The notes under the pieces: model-generated | What the model was told of the DNA's origin: nothing | Database searches by the model: none | The model's input: the letters and a program-made list of their open reading frames with translations, nothing else | Part shown: positions 1-10,955 of the stretch, piece by piece | Layout of the letters: the number at the start of each line of letters is the position of its first letter | How positions within the stretch are numbered: the stretch's first letter is position 1 | Assembly: GCF_014805625.2 (NCBI RefSeq) | Contig: NW_023998423.1 | Coordinates: forward strand, 17,262,156 to 17,326,155 | Source: Glossina fuscipes | Taxonomy: Eukaryota > Arthropoda > Insecta > Diptera > Glossinidae | Length of the DNA stretch: 64,000 nt | Reading direction: 5' to 3' | Translations under genes and position numbers: made by a program

Positions 1-47
1 TTTTTTTTTTTTTCTTTGCTTAAACAATATTGTTGTCAGTGATTTTT

Positions 48-490
48 TTGTTCACCTGTGGCATTACATTCATCGTCAGTAATTATACATTTTAGATTGT
101 TATCACTTACACCAAATATTTCTTTTGAAACTTCAACAAAATAAGTTGATAACTTCGGGAACAAGGCGAGACGAGGACAAGCGAGACAAGCTCAAATCAT
201 TCTTCAAAGTTGTTCGTATTAATGCTTTTAGTATACCTCGAAGGACCTATGAAATCTTTTTGAATCAATCGGCGGTTAAGAACCCCTGTCATTTTGTTGA
301 TGTGAATATCACTTCATATGTTCTTCAGTAGGTTGATGCTGTTTCTGAACGAGGTTCATCTTCGGCTACCTCATAAAACTCATTAAATGATTTATGCCAC
401 TTAAAAGATTTACGTTTCCACATACACTCGTCACCGTAAAAGATTTTTTTGACAAAATTTCATGCAAATTCTGTGTTCAACATATTTTTC
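48..490 (-). mobile_element. Degenerate mariner-family transposase relic, cut by the window edge
   Basis: Translating the minus strand in shifting frames gives recognisable mariner blocks in the right order. Near 480-435 is EKYVEHRICMKFC. Near 425-340 is the helix-turn-helix linker block FKWHKSF followed by AEDEPRS, like the WHKRF...EDDPRSGRPST motif of the HTH_48 mariner clade. Near 165-135 is SRLVPEVINLF, compare AARLVPKLLNF. Near 100-60 is LKCIITDDE, compare LKRVITGDE, which carries the first catalytic Asp. The frame changes several times and contains stops, so it is dead. The remainder would lie left of the window. It differs in sequence type from the mariners at 47.6 and 59.6 kb. Confidence 0.7.
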
Positions 491-1560
491 CTTTCTAAAA
501 ATCGCTGTAGTTGACTCTATGCATTGTAGCATATGTATGAAAACTCAATAAAAATAGAGGATATTTTATCCATAGCTTGGGCTCCATACTTTCCACAGCT
601 AAGCTTAGACTATAGTTTGTATAGTTAAATACAAGTTGCTTCGTAATATGGGTGTGCGATTATTATGTGTCACTTATTATCAACTTCCAATAATCCTTCT
701 AAAGCATCACGAACAGCTTCTCATCTACATTCTTAGTTTCCCCACAATCACCAACCGCAGACATAATTTTAACGTCTTAAGATATTAAAATCCATTGTAA
801 TATTTCGACCATTGAAACAGAGTCTAGTGAACAGTAGCGAAGGTGATATTAACGGAATTCGCCGTACAAAAATGTACATATACACGATTTCATGAAGCGA
901 AGAACTGCTGTACACCAAAACCATCTAAATGTAAGTACCATTGTGCTTGAAAATGAAAAAGTGAGTAAAATCTTTGTTACAAAAAGGTAATATGAAGAAA
1001 AAAAAACTGCTAAAAGTTGCAGAGAAAAAGCAATTGAATGTACTTAACGTTACTTAATAGGAGCAAATGCTACTATTTTGTTATTTATCTTTTACATTAA
1101 ATATACCGTTAATTTCAAGCTTATATGTACTTAGCAAGTTTGATTGAAATGTTCATCATTTTTACTCTCGTGGGTAAAAAATTTATAGTTTGTACCTTTA
1201 ATGATGTTTATTATTTTGATTATGTACCCCTGAAGGGCGACTAAATACTTTGACAGAAATCTTTTTCGCCGAAAACTCTTCACCAAAATTATAAGAAATA
1301 TCTTCAAAAAAAGTGGGTAAAGGTCAACAAACGTTAACATGAATTTATATTGACACAACAAGGGGATCATAATTTGAGAGTCAATATTAAGCAAACAAAA
1401 GCACTTAATAAGTTTATTTCACTTGCATGCTCGCCGCGAGATTTAATTATTAATTTTATATGTAATATGATTTGATTTTATATTGTGCAAACACGGATGA
1501 CAGGTACAAGGGAATAAGTTAACTGGGTTTATATTGGTTAACGTTAGAATGTAATCACAT
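491..1560. other. No gene recognised
   Basis: This AT-rich stretch lies between the mariner relic and the first tRNA. The open frames are short and lack any motif I know. The minus-strand frame around 780-690 has a short open run but no recognisable family. The last 30 bases before the tRNA weakly resemble those before the second tRNA (shared TTAACGT), so the tandem duplication may begin here. Confidence 0.4.
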
Positions 1561-1634
1561 GGCCCATTAGCTCAGTTGGTTAGAGCGTCGTGCTAATAAC
1601 GCGAAGGTCGCGGGTTCGATCCCCCCATGGGCCA
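1561..1634 (+). tRNA. tRNA-Ile-AAT: tRNA-Ile (anticodon AAU), copy 1
   Basis: This is a 74-nt cloverleaf. The acceptor arms GGCCCAT and ATGGGCC pair perfectly and leave A as discriminator. The D-arm region contains the A box (TAGCTCAGTTGG). The anticodon loop CTAATAA gives AAT, and the T arm contains the B box GGTTCGATCCC. There is no intron. T runs starting 15 nt downstream serve as the Pol III terminator. The sequence is identical to the copy at 7628-7701 and lies on the strand opposite to the esterase copies. Confidence 0.97.
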
Positions 1635-1648
1635 CTCTACAAAATATG

Positions 1649-1671
1649 TTTTGTTTTTTAGTTTTTTTTTT
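1649..1671 (+). terminator. Pol III terminator of tRNA-Ile copy 1
   Basis: Three T runs of 4, 6 and 10 bases follow the tRNA. The first, at 1649-1652, is enough to stop RNA polymerase III, and the later ones would act as backup. Confidence 0.8.
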
Positions 1672-1982
1672 AGTAACAAACTATTAATTAACAAATGCCA
1701 AGATTACGGGTATATACGAAAATAAATTGGAAAACGAAGAATTAATTTTGGATAACAGATCTAGCTATCTGATAAATAAATATCTTTCACAAATTTTCTG
1801 CAGATTTATTGGAATAGTATGGAGCCGTAGAGAATTTGATTATTTTTTTTTTATATCTATTAGGACAGTTGATCTGCTACGTTTTACTTATTCATCATCA
1901 TTGACCTTGAGTCTTAACGCAAAGTGTTAAACGCCTTCTTGTTAGCCTTAGTAAATGAATATAAGAAATAAAAAAAAATCTA

Positions 1983-3464
1983 TTAAAACTATTCCTGCAA
2001 AATATGCTGCCATACGTCCAATAATAAATTGATTAGCAGTCCGAACCGTAAATCAGGGTCTCTTTTAATTTGTCTAATATTTCTTATTGGTTTTATATTA
2101 GGATGCGAAATAGCAAAAGGCTAATACATTGACGCTATAAAATCATAACATTTCATGCTTAAATGACGTCACTCTCGGTAAACGGCAAACCCCTGCCTGC
2201 AAAGAAGGTAACAAATATTAAAATTCCATCGGAGGTATTAAAAGCTTGAAGCAAAAGTTTGTAGCGTTGTATGTAAGTCCTTAAGACCGAAGATCAAGCT
2301 CCAAACTCTACGTCAACCAACGGTGAACAATGTTACACATGCTTTATGCAGACTTGTTTTTTGGGTTTCGGTTATTATACCCACCAGGGGTATATTCCAT
2401 TTGCCAAATCGTTTACAACGCTCAGAAGGAAGCATCGGAGACCCCGCAAAGTATATATATATTCTTAATCAACATCAAATTCTAAATCGATTTAAGCATA
2501 TCCGTCTGTCCATCTAACCATCTGCCCGTCTGTGTAATGTCTGTTGTAAACGTTCTCCTCGCCGCAAAAATGAAGCTATCGGCTTGAAATTTGGCAAAGA
2601 CGTTGGAATGTCTTCTTCTTGGCTTCCTACAGCACCAAGTAAACTGAAAACACATCTGTTTTCCAAAGGGAATGAAAAACGTACATTCTCGGCCAGTTTC
2701 AAATTTGATATGCACCGAAGTATGTTCGCCTGTTCGTCTGCCCAACTGTCTGTTTGCGCAACTTTATAGTATTTTTAGTAAACATTCTTCCGTTAGCGAA
2801 AATCAAGATATTGCCTACAAAGGTGCAAGAGAATTTGGACTTGGCCTAAACTTTTCAAAGGACACGTCTACAACGCCCACATGCCTACACAACAATAACT
2901 TTTATTTTGAAAATAGAAGAAATCAGCTGCGCCCACTCCATATTATAGAGCATGAAAAGTTTGTTCTTTTACTTTTTTTGTATTTTTTTGGGGTAAACAG
3001 TGATGGGTATAAGAGATTCTAACCCGATAGAATTGAACTTTCTTACTTGTTTTATTATTCTTATTATCTTACCCGCGGCCTATAAACGTTCAAACATTTA
3101 TTCAACAACGTTCTTTTGCACACAATCATCTTTTGCAGCGATATGCCCGTCCATGCAGGAAAGGTATTTGGATTCTGAAAAGTTTTATTTTCTGAAAACC
3201 GAATAATTAACAATGAACGAAGATCTTAATAATCCTACTTACACTAAAACGTAATTCTCCCAAAGGCGGTAAAGCAAAGGGTATACCTAGAAATGCTTCA
3301 AATTTTTCCATCTGATAGCCTTTCATATGTGTTCCAATTATGCAGCCGGCGTGAGCGGTACAAACTTTCGATACTTGTCCCAGGCTTGCACATTCGTCAG
3401 TAAATAAGCACGAAACCCAAGGTATTAAAGTTATTTGCATCAGTAAACCATGTAAACGGCTCAT
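1983..3464 (-). pseudogene. Carboxylesterase pseudogene, left copy of the tandem duplication
   Basis: This is a broken paralogue of the intact esterase at 8447-10955. Exon 1 (3243-3464, 74 codons) is intact, with the same start, signal peptide and donor site. Exon 2 (3073-3174) is 102 nt instead of 144. It has a 10-nt deletion after GGGCAT that shifts the frame, plus a second deletion that removes the conserved SEDCLYLNVY block. Exons 3-5 are absent. Sequence matching the far side of exon 6 (1983-2062) runs almost directly into sequence matching intron 2 of the intact copy (about 2096-2330 versus 10216-10450), so about 1.7 kb was lost in one deletion. A family-B repeat of about 0.7 kb sits in the remaining intron. 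It cannot encode an esterase. Confidence 0.88.
2345..3045. repeat. Dispersed repeat, family B, inserted in the esterase pseudogene
   Basis: The segment starts near TTATTATACCCACCAGGGG and ends near GATGGGTATAAGAG. It contains the run of CGTCTGTCCATC-type pyrimidine repeats typical of the family. The intact paralogous intron at 10490-10540 lacks it, so the insertion is younger than the duplication. Other members lie at about 6830, 29110, 31570 and 61600. I cannot assign a superfamily. Ends are approximate. Confidence 0.6.
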
Positions 3465-3825
3465 TATTGCTATTAATTATTAGCTTAAGGCGACGATAAA
3501 TCTCTTTAAGTGCAGAAAATTAAATATACTAATATTAATATTAATAACTTTTGTTTTTTTTTTTTTTTTTTTTTTTGTTATTCGAGGAATTTTTATGGAT
3601 AAGCGTGCACGAATAAATTATTTTTGTTATAAAAAAACAAAAAAACATTAGTTAAATTTTTGTTGAAAATTTGCACTGGCGTTAAGTTTGATTTAACAAC
3701 TATTTAAAACAATTTATGGCAATGAAAAATTCGTAATTGTTTAGTTTGTATCATCTCTTTAATTAACCAAAGGCAGTACCTTAACAATGGAGGGAATAAT
3801 AGCAAAAAAAAAAATAAAAATTAAG
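3465..3825. repeat. Upstream flank of the esterase pseudogene, part of the tandem duplication
   Basis: This matches 10956-11320 with many substitutions and indels. Shared blocks include TTAGCTTAAGGCGACGATAA, ATGGATAAGCGTGCACGAAT and the AGAGGGAA(C/T)TAATAGCAAAAAA block. Similarity fades after about 3825/11320, which I take as the right end of the duplicated unit. It would have contained the promoter of this esterase copy. Confidence 0.65.
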
Positions 3826-3894
3826 AAAAAAAATTCGCTTATTTTTCAGTTTCCGTCATAAAAAACTAGAAATTATACTTTCTTTCCACACAAT

Positions 3895-4690
3895 GGCTTG
3901 CTTTTCCTGATAAACCCTTTATATATCGGGGCCTAAAAAAATATGCCTATCTAATCCAAATTCGCTACCACTAATTTTTGTGCTACATTTTTACTATGGG
4001 CAAATTTTCATCACAGAATATTAAAACTGAAAACTTTTTCTGCAGGACTTACTATTCATGAATAATCTTATATGGAGTGAGATCCAAGAAATAGCTGCAT
4101 GTGTTTCAAATTTAGTCGATTTAATTTTCATGCACAAATTACTCTCACGAACAAATTTTTATCACAAAACATTTACAATGAGGTCTTTGCGGTGATACCC
4201 AAAAAAAAAAAACCTACGTGGTCCAAACTCGGTAAGGTTGATTTCCTTGTCAATCTTCTGTTATGAACTAATTTTCACCATGGAATGCTACGAATTAAGT
4301 CTTTTTATCACATAAACAGGCAGCTTTCCTAGGAACGGTTATGTGAGGGGGGATTGAAAAGTATCCCCACCCGCATCACTCTTTCGTACTATATACATTA
4401 TTAAAGTACTATTGCTTGGCGTGTTTGCAATTTTTCAGCGTAATCGAATAATTGGTCCGATTACGTATTATTTTCACCGGCGTTCCTGTTTGGACCAAAA
4501 CTCGTTGGCGTTCATCAAATTATCTCAAAAATTCAGGCCTGTAGGTGGAGCACAAGAAACGAAAACCAAAAAGTAAAGGTTCAGATCAGAAAATGGTTCT
4601 GAATTGATCGGTAGAGTAAAAGATGGACTTTCCTTAAGCCGTTCTGGGTGTTACTGACAAGCGATATAGGGCACAATAATTTTGTTAATT
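3895..4690 (-). repeat. Dispersed repeat, family A, reverse orientation
   Basis: Read on the minus strand it has the family-A order. First come a GCAACACCCAGAAGG-like block and a pyrimidine-repeat zone. Then come several modules carrying TGGACCA, TATTT(C/T)TTGG(A/G)TC, CCATATAAG and TCATGAA(A/T)AGTAAG, each about 150 bp. Ends are approximate. No protein can be read from it. Confidence 0.5.
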
Positions 4691-5169
4691 ATTATATATT
4701 TCCGATTTTAGAAATAAATGATGAGAATTTCTTAATATCGTCAAAGAGTATTATTTGATTTTGATTGCACATGACCAATGTTTTTTTATTAACCCTTTCG
4801 CTAAGAAAACCTCTAAAGAAAAAGCGCCATCGCAGCCCAGGCATTTTATTATTTAAAGTCGATGCCATTTGCCAAATATTTTTGCACGATATGTCTATGA
4901 CGTTTAAATTAAGTGAAATTAGCAATATTACAGACCGGCACACATAAGTGACCTTGCGCTGTACACAGATAATTCTTTTGGCAAAGCCATGGTCGCATAA
5001 CATGGGAAAGGAAAAACAAAGTAAAAACCGTTTTTCAAAGTGAAATAAAAATATGTTAATTATTTGCATGAGAAGTTTTGAGACTTTTTGTTCTATGCAT
5101 ACTCCAATTGTTAATCCGATAGCTGTTTCACATATTTCTCAGGCATACGTAATAGTCGTCTGATCTTTA

Positions 5170-6280
5170 TTGGCAGAGCATTTATGGCATCTAATCCTTA
5201 TTTTAAGCCTTTTAGGAAATTGTTGTATGCGCAATTGCAGATGCTTCAATTTCCCACTCGTGGTTTAGTAGTTTACTCTGGCAAGGTTATTTCTGAAGTC
5301 TACGTACTGTTTGTGTCAATTAAATGCACCAGAGAGTCCATTTCTGAAGAGAAGATTAACACGAGATCATTTCATCTTCTCTGCTGATTCCCGAAATTGT
5401 AATCAGCAACTGTGCAAGGCTAGTTCGCTTTATGTTCCACTGATGTTGTTAGCACACTTTCCTCTTTCCACTTCTGCACTAATACATTACTACTCCTTGT
5501 AAAAATTGATTCTCCTTTCTTTAGCTTTTTCTCAATTACAAATTTGGGATTGCTTTAGAATTTTTTCGAAGTGTTCCCACAACATGTGTTTTATCTTTGC
5601 ATAAAGAAGCTGCTAATTGGAGAATGTTGTAATAGTTGTTCATATGAACAATATGACCCTTTTCCAAGTAACGTGTGACTATTATTACTATTAACGGTAC
5701 TCTTTCCACAATAAATTATGAAGCTTAGAACACATGATTCAACACTTGATCAATGTTATGATACGACTTGAAATTAGGCATACAGGGTATTTCCTATCAT
5801 AATGCACATTCCCAAATATTCCATCATTGCATCTGTTATCACATCCGTCCACTTTTTTAAATTTGACTAAAAACTGATATATATGCAATTGTTCCCAACA
5901 CTTCAGCACGGATATTTGTCCACTGCTCAATTTTTTCAGACATCAAATACTAGTGGAAATGCAGCAAAAGTAGCACTATCAGCCGATGAATTTACCTTCA
6001 ATCTCTCTTGAGCAGTGAAATTGTGTAACACGGGATCAAGATTTGTTTCCGACCAATTCATATCACTTCCAGATAAACCGATGCCTTCGTTTGAACCATA
6101 ATTAACATCATTGTCTTCACAAATAGTAGCTGACCAGGATGAGATATTTATATCATTATCAATTGATTCATTTGCTTCACAAATGATATCCTCAGCATCT
6201 TCATCATTCGGGTCAATAACATGCATTCTCCTCATGGTGAGTCCAAGCGCTGCTAAACAGATAAAAATTATTTTCATCCT
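5170..6280 (-). mobile_element. piggyBac transposase pseudogene 1
   Basis: Read on the minus strand from about 6277, the N-terminal part is acidic (NDEDAEDIICEANESIDND), as in many piggyBac transposases. Near 5665-5535 is the most diagnostic block. HIVHMNNYYNILQLA is followed by KTHVVGTLRKNSKAIP, matching the family pattern (D)N(Y/F)(Y/F)xSxxLA...KxTxVxGTxRxNRKxxP. In place of the catalytic Asp of the DNYY motif there is Asn (MNNYY). Further on is KWKEESVLTTS, compare KWxDxRxVxxLST. Stops and frame changes are frequent. It lies between the two units of the tRNA/esterase duplication. I did not find the terminal repeats. Confidence 0.75.
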
Positions 6281-6311
6281 TGAGCATATAGGTTTGCTGA
6301 AACCTCTACAG

Positions 6312-6730
6312 CTATTTTATTGCTTTATAACTCAGCTAATCTACTTGTGGCGCCATTGAGTGCAACCTGTGAGAAATTACTGATAACGGACACGTTTGAA
6401 TATGTTTCTGATTCCCATATCCTTTTCAAAAATTATCGCCAGACCAGTAACATTCGTTATCTACTTTATTATTTTATAACTCAGCTAATTTACTTACGGC
6501 GCCATTAAAGGTAACCAATTAAAAAATATTGATAAAGAACACGTAACATATGTTTGTGATTCCCAGATCCTTTTTAAAAAAGTAATTATCGCCAAACTAA
6601 TAACATCCTGTGTCTATTTTATTGTTTTATAACATAACCCGTCTGCGTGCGACACGATTTGGTGATAACAATTATCATAAACTGATAGCTAACACCCGTT
6701 ACATATTTGTGAAGCCGGGCTCAGGTAAGA
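6312..6730. repeat. Tandem repeat, about 150-bp unit, roughly 2.7 copies
   Basis: Unit starts with CTA(T/C)TTTATT at 6312, 6461 and 6614 give periods of 149 and 153 bp. The first two units share the block TTTATAACTCAGCTAAT, then GGCGCCATT, then a shared GATTCCCA(T/G)ATCCTTTT(C/T)AAAAA core and ATTATCGCCA. The third is more diverged and incomplete. It abuts the piggyBac relic and may be part of the same or a neighbouring element. Confidence 0.7.
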
Positions 6731-6829
6731 AAATCTGGTCGTCACTTATACCCGACTATGGTAGCAAAAGGGTTAAAATAAATAAATTAAAATAAATAAT
6801 AATTTTACTTACTTTCAATAATAAGCAAG

Positions 6830-7480
6830 AAAACTATATTCGGGCGTGACCGAATCTTTTATACCCACCACCTTTATCCTAAAAAGGCCAAAAGTAAAAG
6901 AATTAAATTTTCATGCTCTCTATATATGAAGTTGATGCGGCTTTTTTCTATTTTCAAAATAAAAGTTTTTATTGTGTAGGCGTGGCCTTGGGAAAGTTTA
7001 AATCACTTCAAAATTCTTTTGAAAATTTGTAGGCGATATCGTCGTTTTCGCTTACGATAGAATCGTTACCACCGATACAACACAGTTACACAGACAGACA
7101 GATGGGCAGAGGAACAGAAAGCATTCCGAATTTGAAACCGGCCAAGAATTTATACACTTTATAGGGGTATTGGAAAAAGATTATATTTTGATACACTACG
7201 ATTTTCGGTAGGCGTAATCAATTTTTACCATTTTTGTGCATATATTACAGCATCGCCAATAGATGTTCTCAGTTTACGTGGTACTATGGACTTGCCTTCA
7301 ACCAATTTGGAAAATTTTCAATATCAACCTGCAATACTTCTGCAAATTTGGAGTCGATAGCTTCACTTTCACAACCAAGGGAATATTTGCCGCAACCATT
7401 ACACGGAGGGACCGACGAGCATGCTTAAATCGATTCACAATTGGATGCTGATCAAGAACGTATACACTTTGTAAGATCTC
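6830..7480 (+). repeat. Dispersed repeat, family B
   Basis: The element opens with CGGGCGTGACCGAATCTTTT and then ATACCCACCACC. A GTAGGCGTGGCC block follows, then the CACAGACAGACAGATGGGCA run, then TATACACTTTATAGGGGTATTGG. The right part (7200-7480) is less certain. There is no coding capacity. Confidence 0.55.
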
Positions 7481-7627
7481 TGAAGCTTTCTTCTGGTCGT
7501 TGCAAATCATTTATATACTACCATTTATCTCCTTCGATGATGGCCATAAAAATATATATAACTTCAACGTTGCATAGATGTAAGTGCTTTGACTTTAAAT
7601 TGCGTTAACGTGAACAAATATGCATAT

Positions 7628-7701
7628 GGCCCATTAGCTCAGTTGGTTAGAGCGTCGTGCTAATAACGCGAAGGTCGCGGGTTCGATCCCCCCATGGGCC
7701 A
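7628..7701 (+). tRNA. tRNA-Ile-AAT: tRNA-Ile (anticodon AAU), copy 2
   Basis: All 74 nt are identical to the copy at 1561-1634, with the same AAT anticodon, A and B boxes and no intron. The following 250 bp are also recognisably homologous to the copy-1 flank but clearly diverged. This shows that selection, not recency, keeps the tRNA identical. It is convergent with the esterase gene that ends at 8447. Confidence 0.97.
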
Positions 7702-7716
7702 ATGTACGAAAGTATA

Positions 7717-7741
7717 TTTTATTTTTAATTTTTTTTTTTTT
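7717..7741 (+). terminator. Pol III terminator of tRNA-Ile copy 2
   Basis: T runs of 4, 5 and more than 10 bases begin 16 nt after the tRNA, equivalent to those behind copy 1. Confidence 0.8.
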
Positions 7742-8446
7742 ATTAACTATTAACATACGAATGCCAAGATTACGACTATTTACGAAAATAAATTAAGAAA
7801 CGAAGAACTAATTTGCGATAACAGACCTAGCTATCTAACACAAGAAATCTTTCTCAAATATTCTGCAGATTAATTAGGTAAGAAGAGAGCAGCAGAGAAT
7901 TTGATTTTTTTTTAATATTTGTTAGGATAGTGTATCTGGTATCCGCTATTATGCCTCAATTTTACGGTGATAAGCGCCTGCGCTTCCATAAACTGTTGCG
8001 TGCTTAGTCATGCACAGAAATTTATATGTAGCCATTGATAATATGACTTAGAAAATATTTATGTGTCATATATCTATCTTCCGTGCAAACAGCAAATGCT
8101 TAAGTTCTTAACTCATACGAACAAACAACAACAAGAGCAAGGAAAAATATTCTAATATTTAAAAAAATGCGTTATAATTTGTCTAATTAAAAATATCTTT
8201 TATTATGATTTCATTAATTGCAGCTTGATCAACTTGATAAAAAGTAAGTGAATATTACAAATGAAAGCATAACCCTAGATACATATATAAAATCTTAAAC
8301 CGTACAAACTGACACCTTGCATTTGAAAACATCTTTTACGAAAATGTCATTTAATGTCTTATTAATCTAATGCAATAATAATAAATAGAATAAAAAAAAT
8401 CAATACAAAATACTTATAAGAAGAAATTAATACAAATCTATTAAAA
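7742..8446. other. Spacer between tRNA and the esterase 3' end
   Basis: About the first 220 bp match the copy-1 flank (1672-1930), for example ATGCCAAGATTACG and TTCTGCAGATT. The rest is AT-rich and would contain the esterase 3' UTR. An AATAAA on the minus strand lies at about 8199-8204, some 240 nt after the stop codon. No other gene is visible. Confidence 0.5.
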
Positions 8447-10955
8447 TTATTCGTCCAAAATATGTTGCCATAGCTTGATACGTTTAATATTAAATTGGTT
8501 ATCAGTCTTAACAACAAACGATCCTGGTTCCGCACTAGTGAAGTGTTGATAGTCACATATTGTTTCCGGTTGACGATTAAATGTCTTGATATTACAAACC
8601 TCACAATTTGCCATATTCAAGGGTTTTCTATTGAAATAAAATTTCGAATATGATTTCCTGATTCAAGTTATTCGCGTCTCCATATGAAATAAGTTGCTTA
8701 CCTATATTTAGCGAAATGCACAAAATTTCCGACCATTGTTTTTATAACTTCAGCATCGATAGAATTTTTATCAATATCAGGGAATAACAAAGGCGATCTA
8801 AACAGATAAATTAAATCATCACAGTGCACTACACCATAATTACGGCTGGTGTTAGCACCGTTGAAAATTGTCGCGTATGTATGCAAGCCTGAATAGTTGA
8901 ATTTATATAAATATAAAGGATATTTTACGGTATCTACAGTTTCCACATAGGCTTTTATCGTTTCATACAAGGGATGATGGAAGCCACGTTCAGAAACTAA
9001 CTAAATTTAATTCATAGTAATAAACAATTAGTCACAAATTATCAAATATCGTGTGCATAACATTATATACTAACATCGGTAAAACCTTGATTAGTTTTCT
9101 CATTCAGTTGAGTTTGCCCCTGAAAGTATTCATCAATAATTAATGACATTGTCTCGTCCAATTTGGAACGAGTGAAATGTTTGGGAAATTCCAAGAATGT
9201 CTCCATCAAAGATGTAAAATTTTTATTAAAAGAATTTTTTAAAGCCTTATTTTCCATAATGGGTACTGCTGCTATACCTCCTTCATTCGGTACACTGCCC
9301 AACAATACAGGTACAGGCTTATATTTACCCTTATTTAGTATAACCTTGGGATGTTGTGTTAGAAAAGCTTCCGGCCATTTGCTAGACTCAATAACTGGCC
9401 GATAGTTGACCATGTGATGAACATGCCAAAATTTTAGACCATCGCCCGCATTCAATAAAGTTGCCACACTAACGTTTCTTAACGCTTTAACCAATTTGGT
9501 CGTACTTAACTCATAAGCATTGCTAATATTGCAAAGCGAAGCAGTCTTTCGGGCTTGCTCGAGAGGATTATCGGTTATGGTGAAAGGCATATTGGCAGTG
9601 CCACTCATAGCTATAATAGCCTGAAATAGACCCTCAGATTGTTTGCTTAACATATGCATATGGGTTGATATGGCGCCAGCACTTTGTCCAAATAACGTTA
9701 CCAAGTTTGGATTACCACCAAAATCAGCTATGTTTTTTTGTACCCATTTCAAAGCCAATAACTGATCTTTTAAACCAAAATTACCGGGCATATTGGCATC
9801 GTTAGTGGAAAGGAATCCTTTAAAATTGAATCTAGAAAAATGATTTCTAATCAATCAACGAACATTATTCGCTATCATACCTAACGCCCCCAATCTATAG
9901 CCGAAAGTTACTAATATAACTTCTTGACTATCCATAAAGTACTCAGGGCCAGTCACAAGAGCATTAGGCGAACCGCTAAACCAACCACCACCATATATGT
10001 AAACCATAACAGGCAATTTCTCGCTGGAGCGTTGCTAAAATAAAATTCGATCGTTTAATTATTTGAAGAAACATTTCATTTAAATGTTACAGTTGTATGT
10101 CATGTTTGTTGTCACGACTTTCACAAATCTTTAACTAAGCATTTTAAACTATGTTGAGGACTCATATTGTAGGTAAGGTGTATGTTAACTCCTTTAAGAA
10201 CTCTAAAGAGTTTTGTATTAGGCTTCGAAGCCTTAACAAAGAAGGCACCAATACATTGACACTATAAAAACATACAAAGCAAGCATTGCCTCATCCCATC
10301 CATAAAACATAAAATATATAAAATTTCTAGGAGTAATATTCATAGGAGGTACGATAAACTTAACACACTGACTCACAAAAGGCTGTAGCTCCGCCCATAA
10401 ATCTTTTAGACTGAAGATCAAGTTCAAAACTCTGCGACAAGCTTGCGCGGAAATGCTTAGACATGCTTACAATGAGACGATTACTAGCAATGTTTCTGTA
10501 GACTTGTCTGCGTTTCGTTTACTTTATTATATTCTTACCATCGGTCTATAAACATTCAGGTACAAGCAGTCTTCAGAACCAGTTATTATTGGTTCCGGTA
10601 GTAAATAATTCTTTTGTATACAATCATCTTTTGCAGCGGTAGCATTTAATATGCCCGTCCATGCAGGAAAGGTTTTTGGATTCTGAAAACCGAATAATTA
10701 ACAATGAACGAAGATCTTAATAATCCTACTTACACTAAAACGTAATTCTCCCAAAGGCGGTAAAGCAAAGGGTATACCTAGAAATGCTTCAAATTTTTCC
10801 GTCTGATAGCCTTTCATATGCGTTCCAATCATGCAGCCGGCGTGAGCGGTACAAACTTTTGGTACTTGTCCCAGGCTTTCACATAATTCAGTAAGTAAGC
10901 ACGAAACCCAAGGTATTAAAGTTGTAAGCATCAGTAAACCATGTAAACGGCTCAT
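8447..10955 (-). CDS. Secreted carboxylesterase, juvenile-hormone-esterase-like, intact copy
   Basis: Six exons join in frame with GT/AG introns: 10955-10734, 10682-10539, 10034-9881, 9817-9075, 9000-8702 and 8627-8447, giving 580 residues. A signal peptide covers about residues 1-19 (start MSRLHGLLM). Alpha/beta-hydrolase landmarks are GIPFALPPLGELRF (60-73), SEDCLYLNVY (110-119), GGG oxyanion loop (137-139), nucleophile Ser219 in FGQSAG, acid Glu352 in PNEGG and His480 in GVVHCDD. Length fits the family (about 550-600). The GQSAG elbow, RF, DQ and GxxHxxD motifs match those used to flag juvenile hormone esterases, which hydrolyse the JH methyl ester in haemolymph. Other insect esterases share some of them, so the substrate is inferred. 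Odd point: the residue before GGG is Tyr136, where most esterases have His. The gene is convergent with tRNA-Ile copy 2. Confidence 0.93.

Noticed and set aside
125..331. 68-codon plus-strand open frame at the left edge
   Set aside because: It is the antisense shadow of the mariner relic, whose minus-strand motifs explain the sequence.
2482..3022. Several overlapping open frames in the pseudogene intron
   Set aside because: They fall within the family-B dispersed repeat and are not conserved in the other copies.
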